Numbered from the stretch's first letter, positions 1-9,672 are shown. The stretch is DNA of 64,000 bases from Pandoraea sp. PE-S2T-3 (GCF_002179965.1 NZ_NGUQ01000033.1:248001-312000); one strand, 5' to 3'. Notes: generated by a model from the letters alone, not told the origin. A program made the numbers and translations.

Positions 1-281
1 ATCAACGCGGCGTCACACTCTCTACGATTCACTCGGCAAAAGGCAAGGAATGGGATCACGTGGTCTTGATTAACGTGACGGACGGCGTGATCCCCCACGT
101 GAGAGAAATCACGAAGCAAACCGTCGAGGAGGAACGTCGTCTGCTCTATGTGGCCACGACACGGGCACGAGAGAATCTGTATCTGGTCCACACACCGGTC
201 TTTCGTGGCCCAGTGCTGTACGCGCAACGCTCGCGACTATTGAGCACACGCACATTGCGTCGTTGCGATTTCTTGGGATAA
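1..281 (+). CDS. UvrD/Rep-type helicase, C-terminal end (partial)
   Basis: Open reading frame entering from the left edge (frame starting at base 3) and ending at TAA 279-281. The visible part has superfamily I helicase motif V (TIHSAKGKEWDHV) and motif VI (EEERRLLYVATTRARENLYL), the latter carrying the arginine that senses ATP in UvrD/Rep/PcrA proteins. These enzymes unwind DNA 3' to 5' in repair and restart. Only about 92 C-terminal residues are present, so the exact member (UvrD, Rep, or an accessory-region helicase) cannot be told. The protein ends soon after motif VI, without the long UvrD C-terminal tail, which favours a UvrD-like accessory helicase. Confidence 0.8.
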   Translation, partial: QRGVTLSTIHSAKGKEWDHVVLINVTDGVIPHVREITKQTVEEERRLLYVATTRARENLYLVHTPVFRGPVLYAQRSRLLSTRTLRRCDFLG

Positions 282-460
282 GAAGCCCTCCGTGTTCGGT
301 AGTGCTGCGCGAAGTTCTGGCGTTTTGATTCAATTCGGTTGGCGGCAAATCAACAGTTGGTCCAATCATTCAGAATTACGAGGGCAACAAGTCCCCCTAT
401 GGCCCGCGCGAAGTGAGAGAAGCTTTACTCACGAGAGCAGGGGCCCCCGGCCGACCACAT

Positions 461-493
461 AAAAAAGCCCGCTACCGGGGGTCCGATGCGGGC
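461..493 (-). terminator. rho-independent terminator
   Basis: On the minus strand GCCCGC (493-488) pairs with GCGGGC (472-467) and is followed by six T (466-461). It is the first strong terminator downstream of the minus-strand operon ending at 819, about 325 bases away, so it may end that transcript. Confidence 0.6.
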
Positions 494-755
494 CAGCGGA
501 CCGAGGAGCGGGGGGCGTTTCTCTCGCGTTTCGGTATCGTCGAAAACTGCTTACCGTCGGGCTGATCCACCAGGGCAGCGATGTCCGATGATGACTGCTC
601 GGGAAAATCTCACTCTCGGCGATTGGCCGCCGCTCTTTACCGAGCAGCATAAGGCCCAGCCAGCAGGCCGCACTTTGTGAATTCTGATCCGACGACCTAC
701 CTCTTGTGACGCAGCACGTTGCACAGGCCGCAGCCCTACTCAACCTCCTCTCCGC

Positions 756-776
756 CAACAACAACAACAACAACAA
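756..776 (+). repeat. (CAA)7 microsatellite
   Basis: Seven perfect CAA units in non-coding DNA. No gene overlaps it convincingly. It is a candidate slipped-strand site with no known role. Confidence 0.85.
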
Positions 777-818
777 CACATCTCGCTGAGTCGGCCCCCT
801 CCCTCCGGAGACGCAGGT

Positions 819-1766
819 TTATAATGCAGCGCCCGTCGTTATGCTGGTCCCGCGCGCTAGTCGCTCGCGCTCGAAAACATCGACCCACTCGCACAGGCGG
901 CCAGCAATTTGCTTTGCCGCCACCACACGCGTCACGTTTTGGGCGCGGTAAGCCGCAACCGCATTCCAAAAGCTGGTACGGCCCACAGCAAATCCGATGA
1001 ATCCCGGGACACTTGCGGCGTTCGTAAGCCAACCACGCACACTGGCGACATCCGCCCCACGCCCGAGCACAATGCAGTTGACCGTGGTGCGCCCACAGCG
1101 CCGAACCGCTTCGACCAGCCGGACGCAATCGGCGCGCTCAGCAAGCCCCTCGATCTTCCACAAGTCGGGCGTAATCCCGGCGTCCTGCAAGGCGTGGATC
1201 GCTTCGACCATGAGTTTCGGACGCAGGGTCAGGTCGTAGGCCGCCCGGTCGCCTTTGAGCCCGGCGAGTTGTTTCGACGTTGCTGGAACCAGAAGCTCGA
1301 ACATAAAGCGGCGCCCGCTAGTCTGGCAGAAGTCGGACAACTGCTTCAGCCGGGCCGTCTGGCGCAGGTTAAGCGCGGGATCCCCTTCCGGGTTGTAGCG
1401 CACAAGCGCCTTGGCAAACGTTGGGTCGAAGGCGTCGATGTGGCGGGCGAAGTCGTCTCCGTATTCGAAATTAAACTCCTCCGAGCCGCTGCTTTCCGTC
1501 GACATCGCCGTGATGAAACCTTGTTGGTGCGCGTCGCGCAAAATGGCGCTGCCAAACGCTTCGTCGACCAGGATGCCCGCCGCCTCACGCGGCACCCCCG
1601 CCTCCAGGGCCAGTTGAAAGCCTTCATAAATGATCTGCTTGCTGTCGCACACCTGTGCGTGCTGCTGCGGGGTCAGCGGAGGATTGAAATGAAACATGCC
1701 GGTGATGTAGGAATGCCGATGGTCGAATGGCAGCAGATACAGGACCTCATCGTCGCCTGATTTCAT
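819..1766 (-). CDS. DUF2090 domain protein, aldolase-like
   Basis: 315 residues, beginning [20 protein letters not shown]. The start ATG (1766-1764) overlaps the pgi stop as ATGA, which fixes the start and implies translational coupling. The sequence matches the DUF2090 type of TIM-barrel protein (PFDHRHSY near the N-terminus, [39 protein letters not shown] near the C-terminus). This domain also forms the C-terminal half of the fused IolC-type 5-dehydro-2-deoxygluconokinase, where it is thought to act as a 2-deoxy-5-keto-gluconate-6-P aldolase. Here it stands alone, without the kinase. As last gene of zwf-tal-pgi it probably acts on a sugar phosphate. The substrate is unknown. Confidence 0.75.
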   Translation of the reverse strand: MKSGDDEVLYLLPFDHRHSYITGMFHFNPPLTPQQHAQVCDSKQIIYEGFQLALEAGVPREAAGILVDEAFGSAILRDAHQQGFITAMSTESSGSEEFNFEYGDDFARHIDAFDPTFAKALVRYNPEGDPALNLRQTARLKQLSDFCQTSGRRFMFELLVPATSKQLAGLKGDRAAYDLTLRPKLMVEAIHALQDAGITPDLWKIEGLAERADCVRLVEAVRRCGRTTVNCIVLGRGADVASVRGWLTNAASVPGFIGFAVGRTSFWNAVAAYRAQNVTRVVAAKQIAGRLCEWVDVFERERLARGTSITTGAAL

Positions 1767-3460
1767 GATGACTCCTTGCGATGTTGTTCGTAGCGCCGCA
1801 TAAGAGCGTTGGTGGAGCTGTCGTGTGTCAGCGGCGCGTGGCCGGTGTCGGCCAATTCTGTCGCGATGCGCTGCGCCAGACGCTTGCCGAGCTCCACGCC
1901 CCACTGGTCGAACGAATCGATGTTCCAGATGACCCCTTGCGTGAAGACGCTATGCTCGTACAGCGCCACCAAGGCGCCGAGTGTGTGAGGTGTCAGCCGG
2001 TCTGCCAGCAGGGTATTGGTGGGACGGTTTCCCCGGCAGACACGTTGCGCAACCTGAGTTTCGTCTACCCCCTCCGCCATGAGCGCCTGTGCCGTTTTGC
2101 CAAACGCCAGCGCCTCGCTTTGCGCAAACAAATTGGCCATCAACAAGTCGTGTTGATCGCCCAGTGGATTTTGGCTGTGGGAAAAGCCGATGAAATCGCA
2201 CGCAACCAGCCGAGTGCCCTGATGCAGAAGCTGGAAAAACGAGTGCTGACCGTTAGTCCCCGTGTCGCCCCAGACGATGGGCGAGGTGGGAGTGCTCACG
2301 GCTTGCGACGAGGCCGTGACATGCTTGCCGTTGCTTTCCATCGTCAATTGCTGCAGGTAGGCAGGGAAGCGCTTGAGATCTTGGTTGTAGGGAAGTACAG
2401 CCAGCGTTTGCGCGCCAAGGAAATTGTTGTTCCAGATGGCCAGCAAGCCCATCAGCACGGGCATGTTGCGGGCCAGCGGGGCGCTGTGAAAATGCATGTC
2501 CATAGCGCGAAAGCCCGCCAGCATGGCGCGAAAATGCTCTGGCCCCACTGCAATCATGGTGATGAGGCCGATGGCCGAATCCATCGAGTAACGGCCGCCG
2601 ACCCAGTCCCACAGCGCAAACATGTGGGCTGGATCAATGCCGAACGCGGCTACCGCTTCGGTGTTGGTCGACACGGCGACGAAGTGACTGGCAATGGCGC
2701 GTTCATCGCCGAGTTGCGCCAGACTCCAGGCGCGCGCGGCGTGCGCATTGGTCAGCGTGTCAAGGGTGCGGAAGCTCTTGGAGCAGACGATGAAGAGTGT
2801 TTCGGCAGCATCGAGACCCCGCGTTGCCTCAACCACATCGGTGGGGTCGAGATTGGAGACGAAACCCAAATGCAAGCCCGACTTGCCGTAGTGACGCAAA
2901 GCTTCGCACGCCATCACCGGTCCGAGATCTGATCCGCCAATGCCGATGTTGATCACATTGCGTATGACCTTGCCGGTGTGGCCCCGCCATTCGCCGCTGC
3001 GAACGCGTTCTGCAAAATTCGCCATGCGCTCGAGGACGGCATGGACTTCTGGCACGACGTTGACCCCGTCGACGACAATGCTCGCGTCTGCCGGCGCGCG
3101 CAGCGCCGTATGGAGTGCGGCGCGTTTCTCGGTCGCATTGACCGACTCACCGCGGAACATGGCGTCCCTGCGCTCGCGCAGTCCACAGTGCTCGGCCAGA
3201 TCCACCAGCAAGGCGAGCGTGTCATCGGTGACGCGGTTTTTGGAATAGTCGAAATACAGCCCGGCGGCGTCGACCTGCAACCGCTCGCCGCGTTGCGGGT
3301 CATCCGCAAAAAACTCCCGCAAGTGCCGAGTGCCGATGTTGCGGTGATGATCGACGAGCGCCTGCCACGCGGGACGCTCGACCAGCGCGGGCGTCGATGA
3401 GGGCGGCGGGGCCAACGGGGACGAGAAGCGCGGTAATTTGGACTGTGCTGTACGTTTCAT
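1763..3460 (-). CDS. pgi: glucose-6-phosphate isomerase
   Basis: 565 residues, normal for bacterial Pgi. It interconverts glucose-6-P and fructose-6-P in the cytoplasm. Family signatures are visible: [11 protein letters not shown] in the first third, [12 protein letters not shown] near residue 288 and SNGKHVT, with the C-terminal [11 protein letters not shown] block carrying the catalytic Lys region. The ATG at 3460 overlaps the tal stop (ATGA 3460-3457), and its own stop overlaps the next start, so tal-pgi-DUF2090 are tightly coupled. The N-terminus has a short Pro/Ser-rich lead. Together with zwf and tal it lets the operon run a cyclic pentose-phosphate route that returns fructose-6-P to glucose-6-P. 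Confidence 0.95.
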   Translation of the reverse strand: MKRTAQSKLPRFSSPLAPPPSSTPALVERPAWQALVDHHRNIGTRHLREFFADDPQRGERLQVDAAGLYFDYSKNRVTDDTLALLVDLAEHCGLRERRDAMFRGESVNATEKRAALHTALRAPADASIVVDGVNVVPEVHAVLERMANFAERVRSGEWRGHTGKVIRNVINIGIGGSDLGPVMACEALRHYGKSGLHLGFVSNLDPTDVVEATRGLDAAETLFIVCSKSFRTLDTLTNAHAARAWSLAQLGDERAIASHFVAVSTNTEAVAAFGIDPAHMFALWDWVGGRYSMDSAIGLITMIAVGPEHFRAMLAGFRAMDMHFHSAPLARNMPVLMGLLAIWNNNFLGAQTLAVLPYNQDLKRFPAYLQQLTMESNGKHVTASSQAVSTPTSPIVWGDTGTNGQHSFFQLLHQGTRLVACDFIGFSHSQNPLGDQHDLLMANLFAQSEALAFGKTAQALMAEGVDETQVAQRVCRGNRPTNTLLADRLTPHTLGALVALYEHSVFTQGVIWNIDSFDQWGVELGKRLAQRIATELADTGHAPLTHDSSTNALMRRYEQHRKESS

Positions 3461-4548
3461 AATGGGCTGACCCTCGCGAAATGCGCTGTTTTGGTGTCGA
3501 TCGCCTGCAAGAGTTGATGCCACGACGCGGCAAACGCCTCAACGCCCGCCCGCTGCAGACGCTCGGCCAGAGCATCGATATCGATGCCCTGATCGCGGAA
3601 GCTTGCAAGAACCGCGTCGGCCTCGCCTCCATCGGGGGGCAGCGTCTGCCTGACGCTGCCGTGGTCGGCAAAGGCGAGCAATGTTTTCTCTGGAATCGTG
3701 TTGATGGTTCGCGGAGCTGCCAGTGCGGCGACATACATCGTGTCGGGCGCCTGCGGATCCTTCGTGCCGGTGCTGGCCCACAGCACGCGCTGCGCGCTGG
3801 CGCCCGCCGCCGCCAATTTCCGCCAGCGGGGTGTGGCGAGCAAGGCGCAATAGGCTTGGTAGGTTTGCATGGCCACGGCAATGCCGAGGCGGTTGCGCCA
3901 TTGCGATGCCACGACGTCTTTCACCGCGACATCCCAGCGACTGATGAACAGCGATGCGACCGAGCCGACACGCGGATCTAGCCCGGCCCCGATGCGCCGC
4001 TCAATGCCGCGCAAATAGGCCTCGGCCGCAGCCAGGTATTGTTTGCACGAAAACAGCAGCGTGACGTTCACGGGAACACCGGCAAAAATGGACGCTTCAA
4101 TCGCCATCAGACCTTCGGCGGTGCCGGGAATCTTGACGAACAGGTTGGGCCTATTGGCCCGCGTGTGCAGTTCCGCCACCTCCTTGATGGTGTTCGCTGT
4201 GTCATTGGCCAGCAACGGAGACACTTCCAGCGAGACCCAGCCATCTCTGCCGGCACTGGCGTCGAAGGCGGGACGGAACAGGTCCGCCGCCTGGCTCAGG
4301 TCGTCCAGTGCCATTTCAAAAAACAGGTTGTCGGCCGATTTGACGATGGCAGCGCGGTGCCGAATTGCGGAGTCGTAGGCGGTGGAGTCGCCGATGGCAT
4401 GTTCGAAAATGGTCGGGTTCGAGGTCAGGCCAGTCACATGAAAATCGCGGATATAGCGTGCCAGCGTACCGCTGGTGATGAGCTCCCGTGTGATGTTGTC
4501 GAGCCAGATGCTTTGGCCGAGATCGTGCAATTGTTGAGTGGCGTTCAT
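3457..4548 (-). CDS. tal: transaldolase (copy 1)
   Basis: 363 residues, of the long transaldolase subfamily found with zwf in many GC-rich bacteria. It transfers a dihydroxyacetone unit from sedoheptulose-7-P to glyceraldehyde-3-P. The Schiff-base lysine lies in LFVKIPGT at about residue 138; the early [11 protein letters not shown] and the [10 protein letters not shown] block are family marks. The start at 4548 has AGGAG seven bases upstream. It lies 120 bases after zwf and overlaps pgi by four bases. A paralogue with the same motif positions is at 18697-19803, so the island carries two transaldolases, each in its own transcription unit. Confidence 0.93.
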   Translation of the reverse strand: MNATQQLHDLGQSIWLDNITRELITSGTLARYIRDFHVTGLTSNPTIFEHAIGDSTAYDSAIRHRAAIVKSADNLFFEMALDDLSQAADLFRPAFDASAGRDGWVSLEVSPLLANDTANTIKEVAELHTRANRPNLFVKIPGTAEGLMAIEASIFAGVPVNVTLLFSCKQYLAAAEAYLRGIERRIGAGLDPRVGSVASLFISRWDVAVKDVVASQWRNRLGIAVAMQTYQAYCALLATPRWRKLAAAGASAQRVLWASTGTKDPQAPDTMYVAALAAPRTINTIPEKTLLAFADHGSVRQTLPPDGGEADAVLASFRDQGIDIDALAERLQRAGVEAFAASWHQLLQAIDTKTAHFARVSPL

Positions 4549-4668
4549 TGCGACTCCTGAGTTGAACGGCGGGTTGGTATTTGCCCCGACAACGTGGGGG
4601 ACGGATAGCAAATCGGCGATGCTATCCAGGCCGGCACCGGCAACCGGACAAGCTCACGCGTCATGGCG

Positions 4669-6078
4669 TCACCGCACCGCTTCGGCGTTGTGCCAGCCAC
4701 CGTGCTCTGCCATCAGGCGGTCGGCCGCGTCTGGCCCCCAACTGCCAATTGGGTAGACCAAGGCTCGCGGGTGTTCGAAGAGCACCGGCTCGACCACCGC
4801 CCAGGCAGCCTCCACGGTTTCTTCACTGGTAAACAAGGCGTTGTCGCCAGACATGGCGTCCGTGAGCAGGCGCTCGTAAGGTGTTTCTTCGTCCGTTTCA
4901 TCTTCGACCAGGATCAGCTCGCGTTGGTCGCCCTCATAGCCCCTACCTGGCCGTTTGACGCGCACGGCCAGCGCGATCGCCGACGCCGGCGACAGCTCGA
5001 AGCGCAGGTGATTGGTCTGCACGCCGCGCCCCACGGCGTCTGCGAACAGTGCCTGGGACGGCGGTTGCAGTCGAACCAGCACCTCGCAACGAGTCACGGG
5101 CAGTTGCTTGCCAGCCCGCAAATACCATGGCACGCCCGCCCAGCGTTTGGAGTTGATGTGCAGGCGCATGGCGCAATAGGTTTCGACATCCGAGTCTTTT
5201 GCGACCTCGGGCTCATCGCGATAACCTGCGTATTGCCCGCGCACCAGGTCTGTCGGATGCAAGGGATGCATCGCCTTGAAGATGCTCAGTCTCTCGCCGT
5301 TGACGGCCGCGAAATCGCGCCTTATCGGCGGCTCCATCGCCAGCAGGGCGGTGATCTGGAAGAGATGGTTCTCGACGACGTCGCGCAGGCAACCGGCGCT
5401 CTCGTAAAACCTCCCCCGTCCCAAGACGCCGAAGTCCTCGGCCAGAGTGATTTGCACACTGGCCACATGCTGGTGATTCCAGATGGGTTCGAGAAAGGCA
5501 TTGGCGAAGCGAAAATAAAGAATGTTCATAATCGCGCCCTTGCCCAGAAAATGATCAATGCGGAAGATCGCCTCGCTGGGAAAGGCATCGGACGCGACCC
5601 GGTTGAGTTCGCGCGCCGAAGCCAGGTCACGACCGAACGGCTTCTCGACGATGACACGCCCCTGCTCAGTCAATCCCGCCTTGCTCAGCCCTTGGATGAC
5701 AGTGGCAAACAGCGTGGGGGGAATGGCCAGATAATGTGCTGGCCGCCGGGCACCGTTGAGCGCCTGTTTGAGTTTGGTGTAGGTGTCTGCATCTTGGTAA
5801 TCGCCGCTGACGTATTGAAGCTGCGAGAGCAGTCGGGCAAGTGCAGACGCATCATCTACGGCTCCCGCGCGCTCGATGCTTTGCTGAGCATGGGCGCGCA
5901 ATTGCTCGAGCGTCCAGGACGAGGAGGCTACGCCGATGACGGGCTCGTTCAGTACGCCGCCCTTGCACATGGCATAGAGTGCCGGAAAGATCATTTTGTC
6001 GGCGAGATCACCGGTGGCACCGAACACCACTAGCGCATCCGATGGCTCAGCCGACGCGTGGGATGGGGCGTCATGCAT
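4669..6078 (-). CDS. zwf: glucose-6-phosphate 1-dehydrogenase
   Basis: 469 residues. It oxidises glucose-6-P to 6-phosphogluconolactone and makes NADPH (or NADH). The Rossmann motif GATGDLA starts at about residue 20, and the catalytic block RIDHFLGK lies near residues 170-178, containing the active-site His/Lys. I chose [12 protein letters not shown] (6078) because the fold begins directly after it; an upstream ATG at 6135 is possible but has no ribosome site. First gene of zwf-tal-pgi-DUF2090, with a GTNCG palindrome and -10-like box about 150 bases upstream. No phosphogluconolactonase gene is seen in the window. The matching gnd is 14 kb away on the other strand. Confidence 0.94.
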   Translation of the reverse strand: MHDAPSHASAEPSDALVVFGATGDLADKMIFPALYAMCKGGVLNEPVIGVASSSWTLEQLRAHAQQSIERAGAVDDASALARLLSQLQYVSGDYQDADTYTKLKQALNGARRPAHYLAIPPTLFATVIQGLSKAGLTEQGRVIVEKPFGRDLASARELNRVASDAFPSEAIFRIDHFLGKGAIMNILYFRFANAFLEPIWNHQHVASVQITLAEDFGVLGRGRFYESAGCLRDVVENHLFQITALLAMEPPIRRDFAAVNGERLSIFKAMHPLHPTDLVRGQYAGYRDEPEVAKDSDVETYCAMRLHINSKRWAGVPWYLRAGKQLPVTRCEVLVRLQPPSQALFADAVGRGVQTNHLRFELSPASAIALAVRVKRPGRGYEGDQRELILVEDETDEETPYERLLTDAMSGDNALFTSEETVEAAWAVVEPVLFEHPRALVYPIGSWGPDAADRLMAEHGGWHNAEAVR

Positions 6079-6221
6079 ATCAGGGCTTCGTCTTTGGTGA
6101 AGCAGGATCGAGTTCGACACGGCCACCGAACTCATGTCACATGGACAACAGCACGCGGTTGGCGAAATCGCCTTGATCGCGCGCGCTGAAGCGGGCGCAG
6201 AGCGCTGCACGCTTCCTCATA

Positions 6222-6263
6222 AAAGTACGACGGAACATCGGTTGGAACCGTTCGCTACCGCAC
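6222..6263 (-). promoter_or_regulatory. GTNCG-box promoter of zwf operon
   Basis: Minus-strand palindrome GTGCGGTAGCGAAC (6263-6250), an exact GTNCG-N4-CGNAC match. A -10-like TACTTT (6227-6222) follows, so the centre falls at -41.5 if that hexamer is used. It lies upstream of zwf at 6078. Confidence 0.6.
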
Positions 6264-6460
6264 GAAAGCCGTACCTAATTGCATAGACCGGTCGCCCGTT
6301 ACGTTAGGCGAGCTCTCGCACGTCCAGTTTCAGTCGACTGAGCGAATCGGTGATCATGGGTATCGCCGGCGCGGCGCCAGCCTATAGCTTCGAGATGACG
6401 ACGCCCACGATCACCGGGACGGCCAGTCCGTTGCGGCTCAATCGCAAGACGCACGTATGC

Positions 6461-6502
6461 GATCACTACCGTACAGATTTATCGTCCAAACGAAGGAATA
6501 GT
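6461..6502 (+). promoter_or_regulatory. GTNCG-box promoter, degenerate left half
   Basis: GATCACTACCGTAC (6461-6474): the right half is exact and the left half has two mismatches. AATAGT (6497-6502) lies at the standard spacing. The 29-residue peptide gene starts 47 bases downstream. This is the weakest member of the set. Confidence 0.4.
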
Positions 6503-6548
6503 GGATCACAATTCGATTGCCGCGGCAGTCGCGGATTGAAGGTAAATC

Positions 6549-6638
6549 ATGAATAGCATCCTCTGGCTCGTAGCCCTCGCCATCGTCGTCTTATTCCTGG
6601 CCGTATTTCTCGGATACCGGCGAAGGGGGCGTTCTTGA
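6549..6638 (+). CDS. 29-residue hydrophobic membrane peptide
   Basis: ATG at 6549, TGA at 6636. The peptide starts MNSILWLVALAIVV and is one membrane helix followed by a basic tail (GYRRRGRS), so the C-terminus should face the cytoplasm. It has a ribosome site (AAGG seven bases before the ATG), a promoter-like element at 6461-6502 and a strong terminator 37 bases after the stop, which together argue for a real single-gene unit. Function unknown; possibly a small stress or membrane-tuning peptide. Confidence 0.6.
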   Translation: MNSILWLVALAIVVLFLAVFLGYRRRGRS

Positions 6639-6674
6639 TCTTGACCTTCCTATAGAGTCCTGACAAACGCCCAT

Positions 6675-6710
6675 CGCCCAGGCACACAAGCAGCGGGCCT
6701 GGGCGTTTTT
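6675..6710 (+). terminator. rho-independent terminator
   Basis: Perfect nine-base stem CGCCCAGGC (6675-6683) / GCCTGGGCG (6697-6705) with a 13-base loop and five T (6706-6710). Ends the small peptide transcript. Confidence 0.85.
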
Positions 6711-6767
6711 CGATGCGATTTGCTACGGCACTACGGGTCCGTCGAGACGAGGCGCCGACGCAATCAT

Positions 6768-7070
6768 TCAGGCATCCTCGCGTCGGATTGTCTGGGCAGT
6801 ATCGGATACCCGGTGCACATTCCCTCCCTCGCTCTCCCAAATTTCTCCGAACTCAGGCGTCTCTTCGCTTCCTGCCGACGTATCCACTTTGTCCGATGCG
6901 TCGATGTCAGGAATGGCATGCGTAACCGAATGCTCCAAGGGGTGATCTCTGCCCTGCGCGTCGTTGAGTTTCTTCAACGTCAGGGTTTCGCGTTTGAACG
7001 GTGCGCCATTCGCCGACGATTCGCGCTCCTCGCCAACCTGGCTTCCTTCAAGTTTTGCCGACTTTTCCAT
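6768..7070 (-). CDS. small acidic hypothetical protein (100 residues)
   Basis: Starts MEKSAKLEGSQVGEERESS with GGAG seven bases upstream of the ATG at 7070. Strongly hydrophilic, rich in Glu, Asp, Ser and Thr, with no membrane segment and no recognised domain; probably disordered or a small cytoplasmic stress protein. A GTNCG palindrome with a -10-like box lies about 55-95 bases upstream in the right orientation, placing it in the island regulon. I do not recognise the family. Confidence 0.55.
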   Translation of the reverse strand: MEKSAKLEGSQVGEERESSANGAPFKRETLTLKKLNDAQGRDHPLEHSVTHAIPDIDASDKVDTSAGSEETPEFGEIWESEGGNVHRVSDTAQTIRREDA

Positions 7071-7124
7071 GCTGCACTCCGTGAGACGCGAAACATGACG
7101 TGATTGTGATGCTTCACAACTTGA

Positions 7125-7166
7125 ACAATGACGACTTCCGATGACTGCGTCGGTGCGATACCAGAC
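7125..7166 (-). promoter_or_regulatory. GTNCG-box promoter of the 100-residue protein
   Basis: Minus-strand GTCTGGTATCGCAC (7166-7153), one mismatch to GTNCG-N4-CGNAC, with CATTGT (7130-7125) at the -41.5 spacing. The gene starts at 7070. Confidence 0.5.
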
Positions 7167-7302
7167 CAAGTACCTCGCGAAGCACGGGTGATGGCGTCTT
7201 ACCAGCGTCCATCGCTTCGCCGTTCGAATCACTGAGGCTCAGCGCGACGGCACGCGCCCAGTCGGCCTAGAGCAAGCGTCCCCATCGCGTCGCGTTCCAC
7301 TC

Positions 7303-8671
7303 CTACACACGAAGCCACCACGCGCGCTTACGCCATTGTGTCAATGTCATCTCGTCGGAAGCCGCCATATCTTTCGCAAATGCCTCCTGCATGGTTTTCC
7401 CAAAACCCCGGCCAAGGATTTCCGCGTTGATCTCGTCGTTGTCGAGCGCACTTCGCCAGTCCAGATTACTGGATCCGACGCACGCCCAAACACTATCGAT
7501 CAACGCCGTTTTGGCGTGCAGCAGTGAGCCGCGTCGTTCGTACACCCTGACGCCACCGGCAAGCAGCGCGTCGTAATTCGCTCGTCCCGCGTAAAACGCC
7601 AACTTCGAATCGGAGTGCGCAGGCAGAATCAGTTGCACGTCGACACCTCGCGCAGCCGCGTCAATCAACGCCGTGAGCAATTGAGCGTCGGGCACGAAAT
7701 ACGCATTAGTGAGATACACCTGCCGTTGCGCATTGGCGATGGCGGAAATCAAGGTGACGTACATCACGCTGAAACGGTCGTCGGGCGTGCTGCCGATAAC
7801 GCGCACAATTTCCGAGCCCTGAGGCGTGAGCATCGGAAAATAGTCGCGAGGCGCCATGGGGGAGCCGTCCTGCTTTTGCCACGTCTGCATGAACAGCCGC
7901 TGGAATGCAGCCACAGCGGGCCCCTCCACCTGTACATCTGTGTCGCGCCACCCCGTAGCTTCCGAAGGGCTTTCCTGCGATCGCCGAATCGATGAGCCAC
8001 TGGCATAGACGCTACTGATGTTGATGCCACCCACGAACGCCACCTTGCCGTCGACGATCAGTAGTTTTCGATGGTCTCGATGGTTGGGGGCCCATCCGAT
8101 ACGCAGCGCTAGCGGATTGATCGGCTTAAATTGCAGAACGGCGATGCCCGCCTGCGTCAGACGATCGAAATAGGCATGGGGCGTTCCGATTGCCCCCCGC
8201 TGCGTCATAAATGACGTTGATCTGAACGCCCTGCCGTTGACGCGATATCAGCAAATCTGCAAATTGCTTTCCGGTATCGTCGTCCGAAATGATAAAGGAC
8301 TCGAGATTGACGTGATCCTTGGCTGCCGCAATGACTTTGAACATGGCTTGGTAGGTCTGCGGTCCGTCTTCGAGCAACGTCACGCGGTTGCCAAGAACGA
8401 GCGGATTGTCGTCAATGTCCTGCTCCAGCGCAATCTGCCGATCCAAGATGTCGATGTCACCGGACTTCTTTTTCAGAGAATCGATGATGGCTGCGCTACG
8501 CTTGGCCGACACCGGTCCGAGGGTGTCATTGATGCGCGCAGTCTGGAGCGAATAGCGTCCGCCCAATTGGTCGGTGTCGGGCAATGTGGCGCAATCGGCC
8601 ATCATCGCGCAAACGAGCACGAAGCATACGGCGACAAGACCTCGTGAAAGAGACGGCAGGAGTGGCGTCAT
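7303..8671 (-). pseudogene. phospholipase D / cardiolipin synthase-like, frameshifted at a G6 tract
   Basis: Two minus-strand frames together make one PLD-superfamily protein of about 455 residues. The first (from ATG 8671) has a signal-anchor or lipoprotein-like start and runs to VQINVIYDAAG. The second continues at IGTPHAYFDRLTQAGI and carries both HKD motifs: HRKLLIVDG with GGINIS, and LLHAKTALID with GSSNLDWRS. The join is at a run of six G (8198-8193). With five G the frame reads DAAGAIGTP without a break, so the defect is a single-base insertion in a homopolymer: a true mutation, phase variation or a sequencing error. Its start overlaps the zinc-ribbon gene stop (ATGA). Such enzymes make or remodel cardiolipin at the membrane. 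Confidence 0.8.
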
Positions 8672-8841
8672 ACGTCGTTTAACTGCACGAGTATGGCCAC
8701 CTCGCCGGGGGGTGAGGTATTCACCAGATCGTTGTTACCGCCGCAGTTTGGACACGTGAAGTAAAACTCCCCCGAATGGCGGATCGCGGGATCAGTCTCT
8801 GAGTCGACGAATACTTCGCCACAGGCTCTGCAAGTCCACAT
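8668..8841 (-). CDS. small zinc-ribbon protein (copy 1)
   Basis: 57 residues, MWTCRACGEVFVDSETDP at the N-terminus. Two CxxC knuckles (TCRACGE and TCPNCGG) about 30 residues apart predict one zinc-ribbon site. It ends PPGEVAILVQLND, as does its paralogue at 28655-28825 (PGETAALVQLSDE). The stop overlaps the start of the PLD gene as ATGA, so the two are co-translated. It has its own GTNCG promoter upstream. Function unknown; such small ribbons often accompany metabolic or stress genes and bind nucleic acid or protein partners. Confidence 0.75.
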   Translation of the reverse strand: MWTCRACGEVFVDSETDPAIRHSGEFYFTCPNCGGNNDLVNTSPPGEVAILVQLNDV

Positions 8842-8909
8842 GTTGAGCTCCCCAAGCGGGGGTGGCCGAGCCGCTGCCCTGTTCTCGCCTCACTTACCCT
8901 GATTCTCTG

Positions 8910-8950
8910 ACGCTAATCCATTGCGCGCCGGTTTCTGTCCGGTAGCGAAC
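8910..8950 (-). promoter_or_regulatory. GTNCG-box promoter of zinc ribbon-PLD operon
   Basis: Minus-strand GTTCGCTACCGGAC (8950-8937), exact. TAGCGT (8915-8910) lies one base closer than standard (centre at -40.5). The palindrome is nearly identical to GTTCGCTATCGGAC at 28497, upstream of the paralogous zinc-ribbon gene. Confidence 0.55.
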
Positions 8951-9024
8951 CGCGTCGTCTGAATTTCACTCCGACCACCATGATCCCGTGCAACTCACGA
9001 CCTAGTCCTTTTCTCTCCTCCCGC

Positions 9025-9066
9025 GTCGGCTACCGAACCGATTGACCGTGCCGGATCGCGCATTGT
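9025..9066 (+). promoter_or_regulatory. possible GTNCG-box promoter
   Basis: GTCGGCTACCGAAC (9025-9038), one mismatch, with CATTGT (9061-9066) at the -41.5 spacing on the plus strand. The next plus-strand gene is at 9418, so it would imply a long leader or an unseen small RNA. Confidence 0.35.
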
Positions 9067-9417
9067 GGAACTCTCAGCCATCCGGGTTGAGTGTGTCTGT
9101 CTTCAAATATCGGGCGGGCATGTTCGGTTTGCCTCACCGCCGAGCAGTAGCGCGAGCGACTCAGGGAGATTCGCCATGAAGCCATCGCTTCGAGCGCGGC
9201 GATGGCAACGACGCACAAAGCTCTGCAGAAGTGCCTGCAGGCAGTGAGATGGCAGATCTGTCTCATGGACGCTGAAAGCACTGTGCTGATGACTCGCCTC
9301 AGGCCACCATCGACACTCCAACAGTTCACCATTTCTCCGTTCGAACTCCCTGAGGGGGCTGGCGAAGGAGATCGGACACATTCGCCATTCAGGCGAAAGT
9401 GCCGGGAGGATAGCCAA

Positions 9418-9636
9418 ATGAACAATGCCAAACGTATGTTGTTTCTGGGATTTTCCGTTCTTGTGATCACGGCAAGTTTGAGCGGATGCGCAGGGATGTC
9501 GCGGCGCGGCACGGATACCGCTGTCGGTGCAGGCGTGGGCGGGGTGGCAGGTGCCGTGCTGACCGGCGGGAGTGCTGTCGGCACCGTCGGGGGCGCCGTT
9601 GTCGGCGGAGTCGTCGGTAATGTGATCGGCAAATAG
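9418..9636 (+). CDS. OsmB-like glycine-zipper lipoprotein
   Basis: 72 residues. The N-terminal signal ends in the lipobox LSGC, so the mature protein starts at a lipidated Cys near residue 24. The rest is a glycine-zipper segment (AVGAGVGGVAGAVLTGG, VGGAVVGGVVGNVIG) typical of OsmB and 2TM glycine-zipper outer-membrane lipoproteins induced by osmotic or envelope stress. GGAGGA lies seven bases before the ATG. It is followed after 36 bases by the 3' end of a minus-strand operon, so the two are convergent. Confidence 0.8.
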   Translation: MNNAKRMLFLGFSVLVITASLSGCAGMSRRGTDTAVGAGVGGVAGAVLTGGSAVGTVGGAVVGGVVGNVIGK

Positions 9637-9672
9637 CGGCATGGATTGGGAGGGAAGTCCAGCGAAATGGGC

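Larger units (their letters stand above)
282..818. other. intergenic region, no gene seen
   Basis: No reading frame here has a ribosome site and a recognisable product. It contains a minus-strand hairpin with a T-tract (461-493) and a CAA microsatellite (756-776). It separates the plus-strand helicase from the 3' end of the minus-strand zwf operon. Confidence 0.6.
6079..6548. other. divergent intergenic region with two GTNCG promoters
   Basis: Separates zwf (minus) from a 29-residue membrane peptide (plus). It holds one GTNCG palindrome for each direction. I see no other gene; a minus-strand frame near 6370-6450 could give a short hydrophobic peptide but lacks a convincing start. Confidence 0.5.
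8842..9417. other. divergent intergenic region with two GTNCG sites
   Basis: 576 bases between the minus-strand zinc-ribbon gene and the plus-strand OsmB-like gene. It holds an exact GTNCG promoter (8910-8950, minus) and a one-mismatch site (9025-9066). No convincing gene is seen. If the second site drives the OsmB-like gene, the leader would be about 345 bases. Confidence 0.5.

Noticed and set aside
527-545. CGGTATCG string in the left intergenic region
   Set aside because: Not a palindrome of the required form and no gene is downstream.
4663-6033. Long plus-strand frame opposite zwf
   Set aside because: It is the antisense of a clear zwf gene; composition follows the third-position GC of zwf and no domain is seen.
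9103-9642. Minus-strand frame across the OsmB-like gene
   Set aside because: It is opposite a lipoprotein gene with a good ribosome site and lipobox; no signals of its own.
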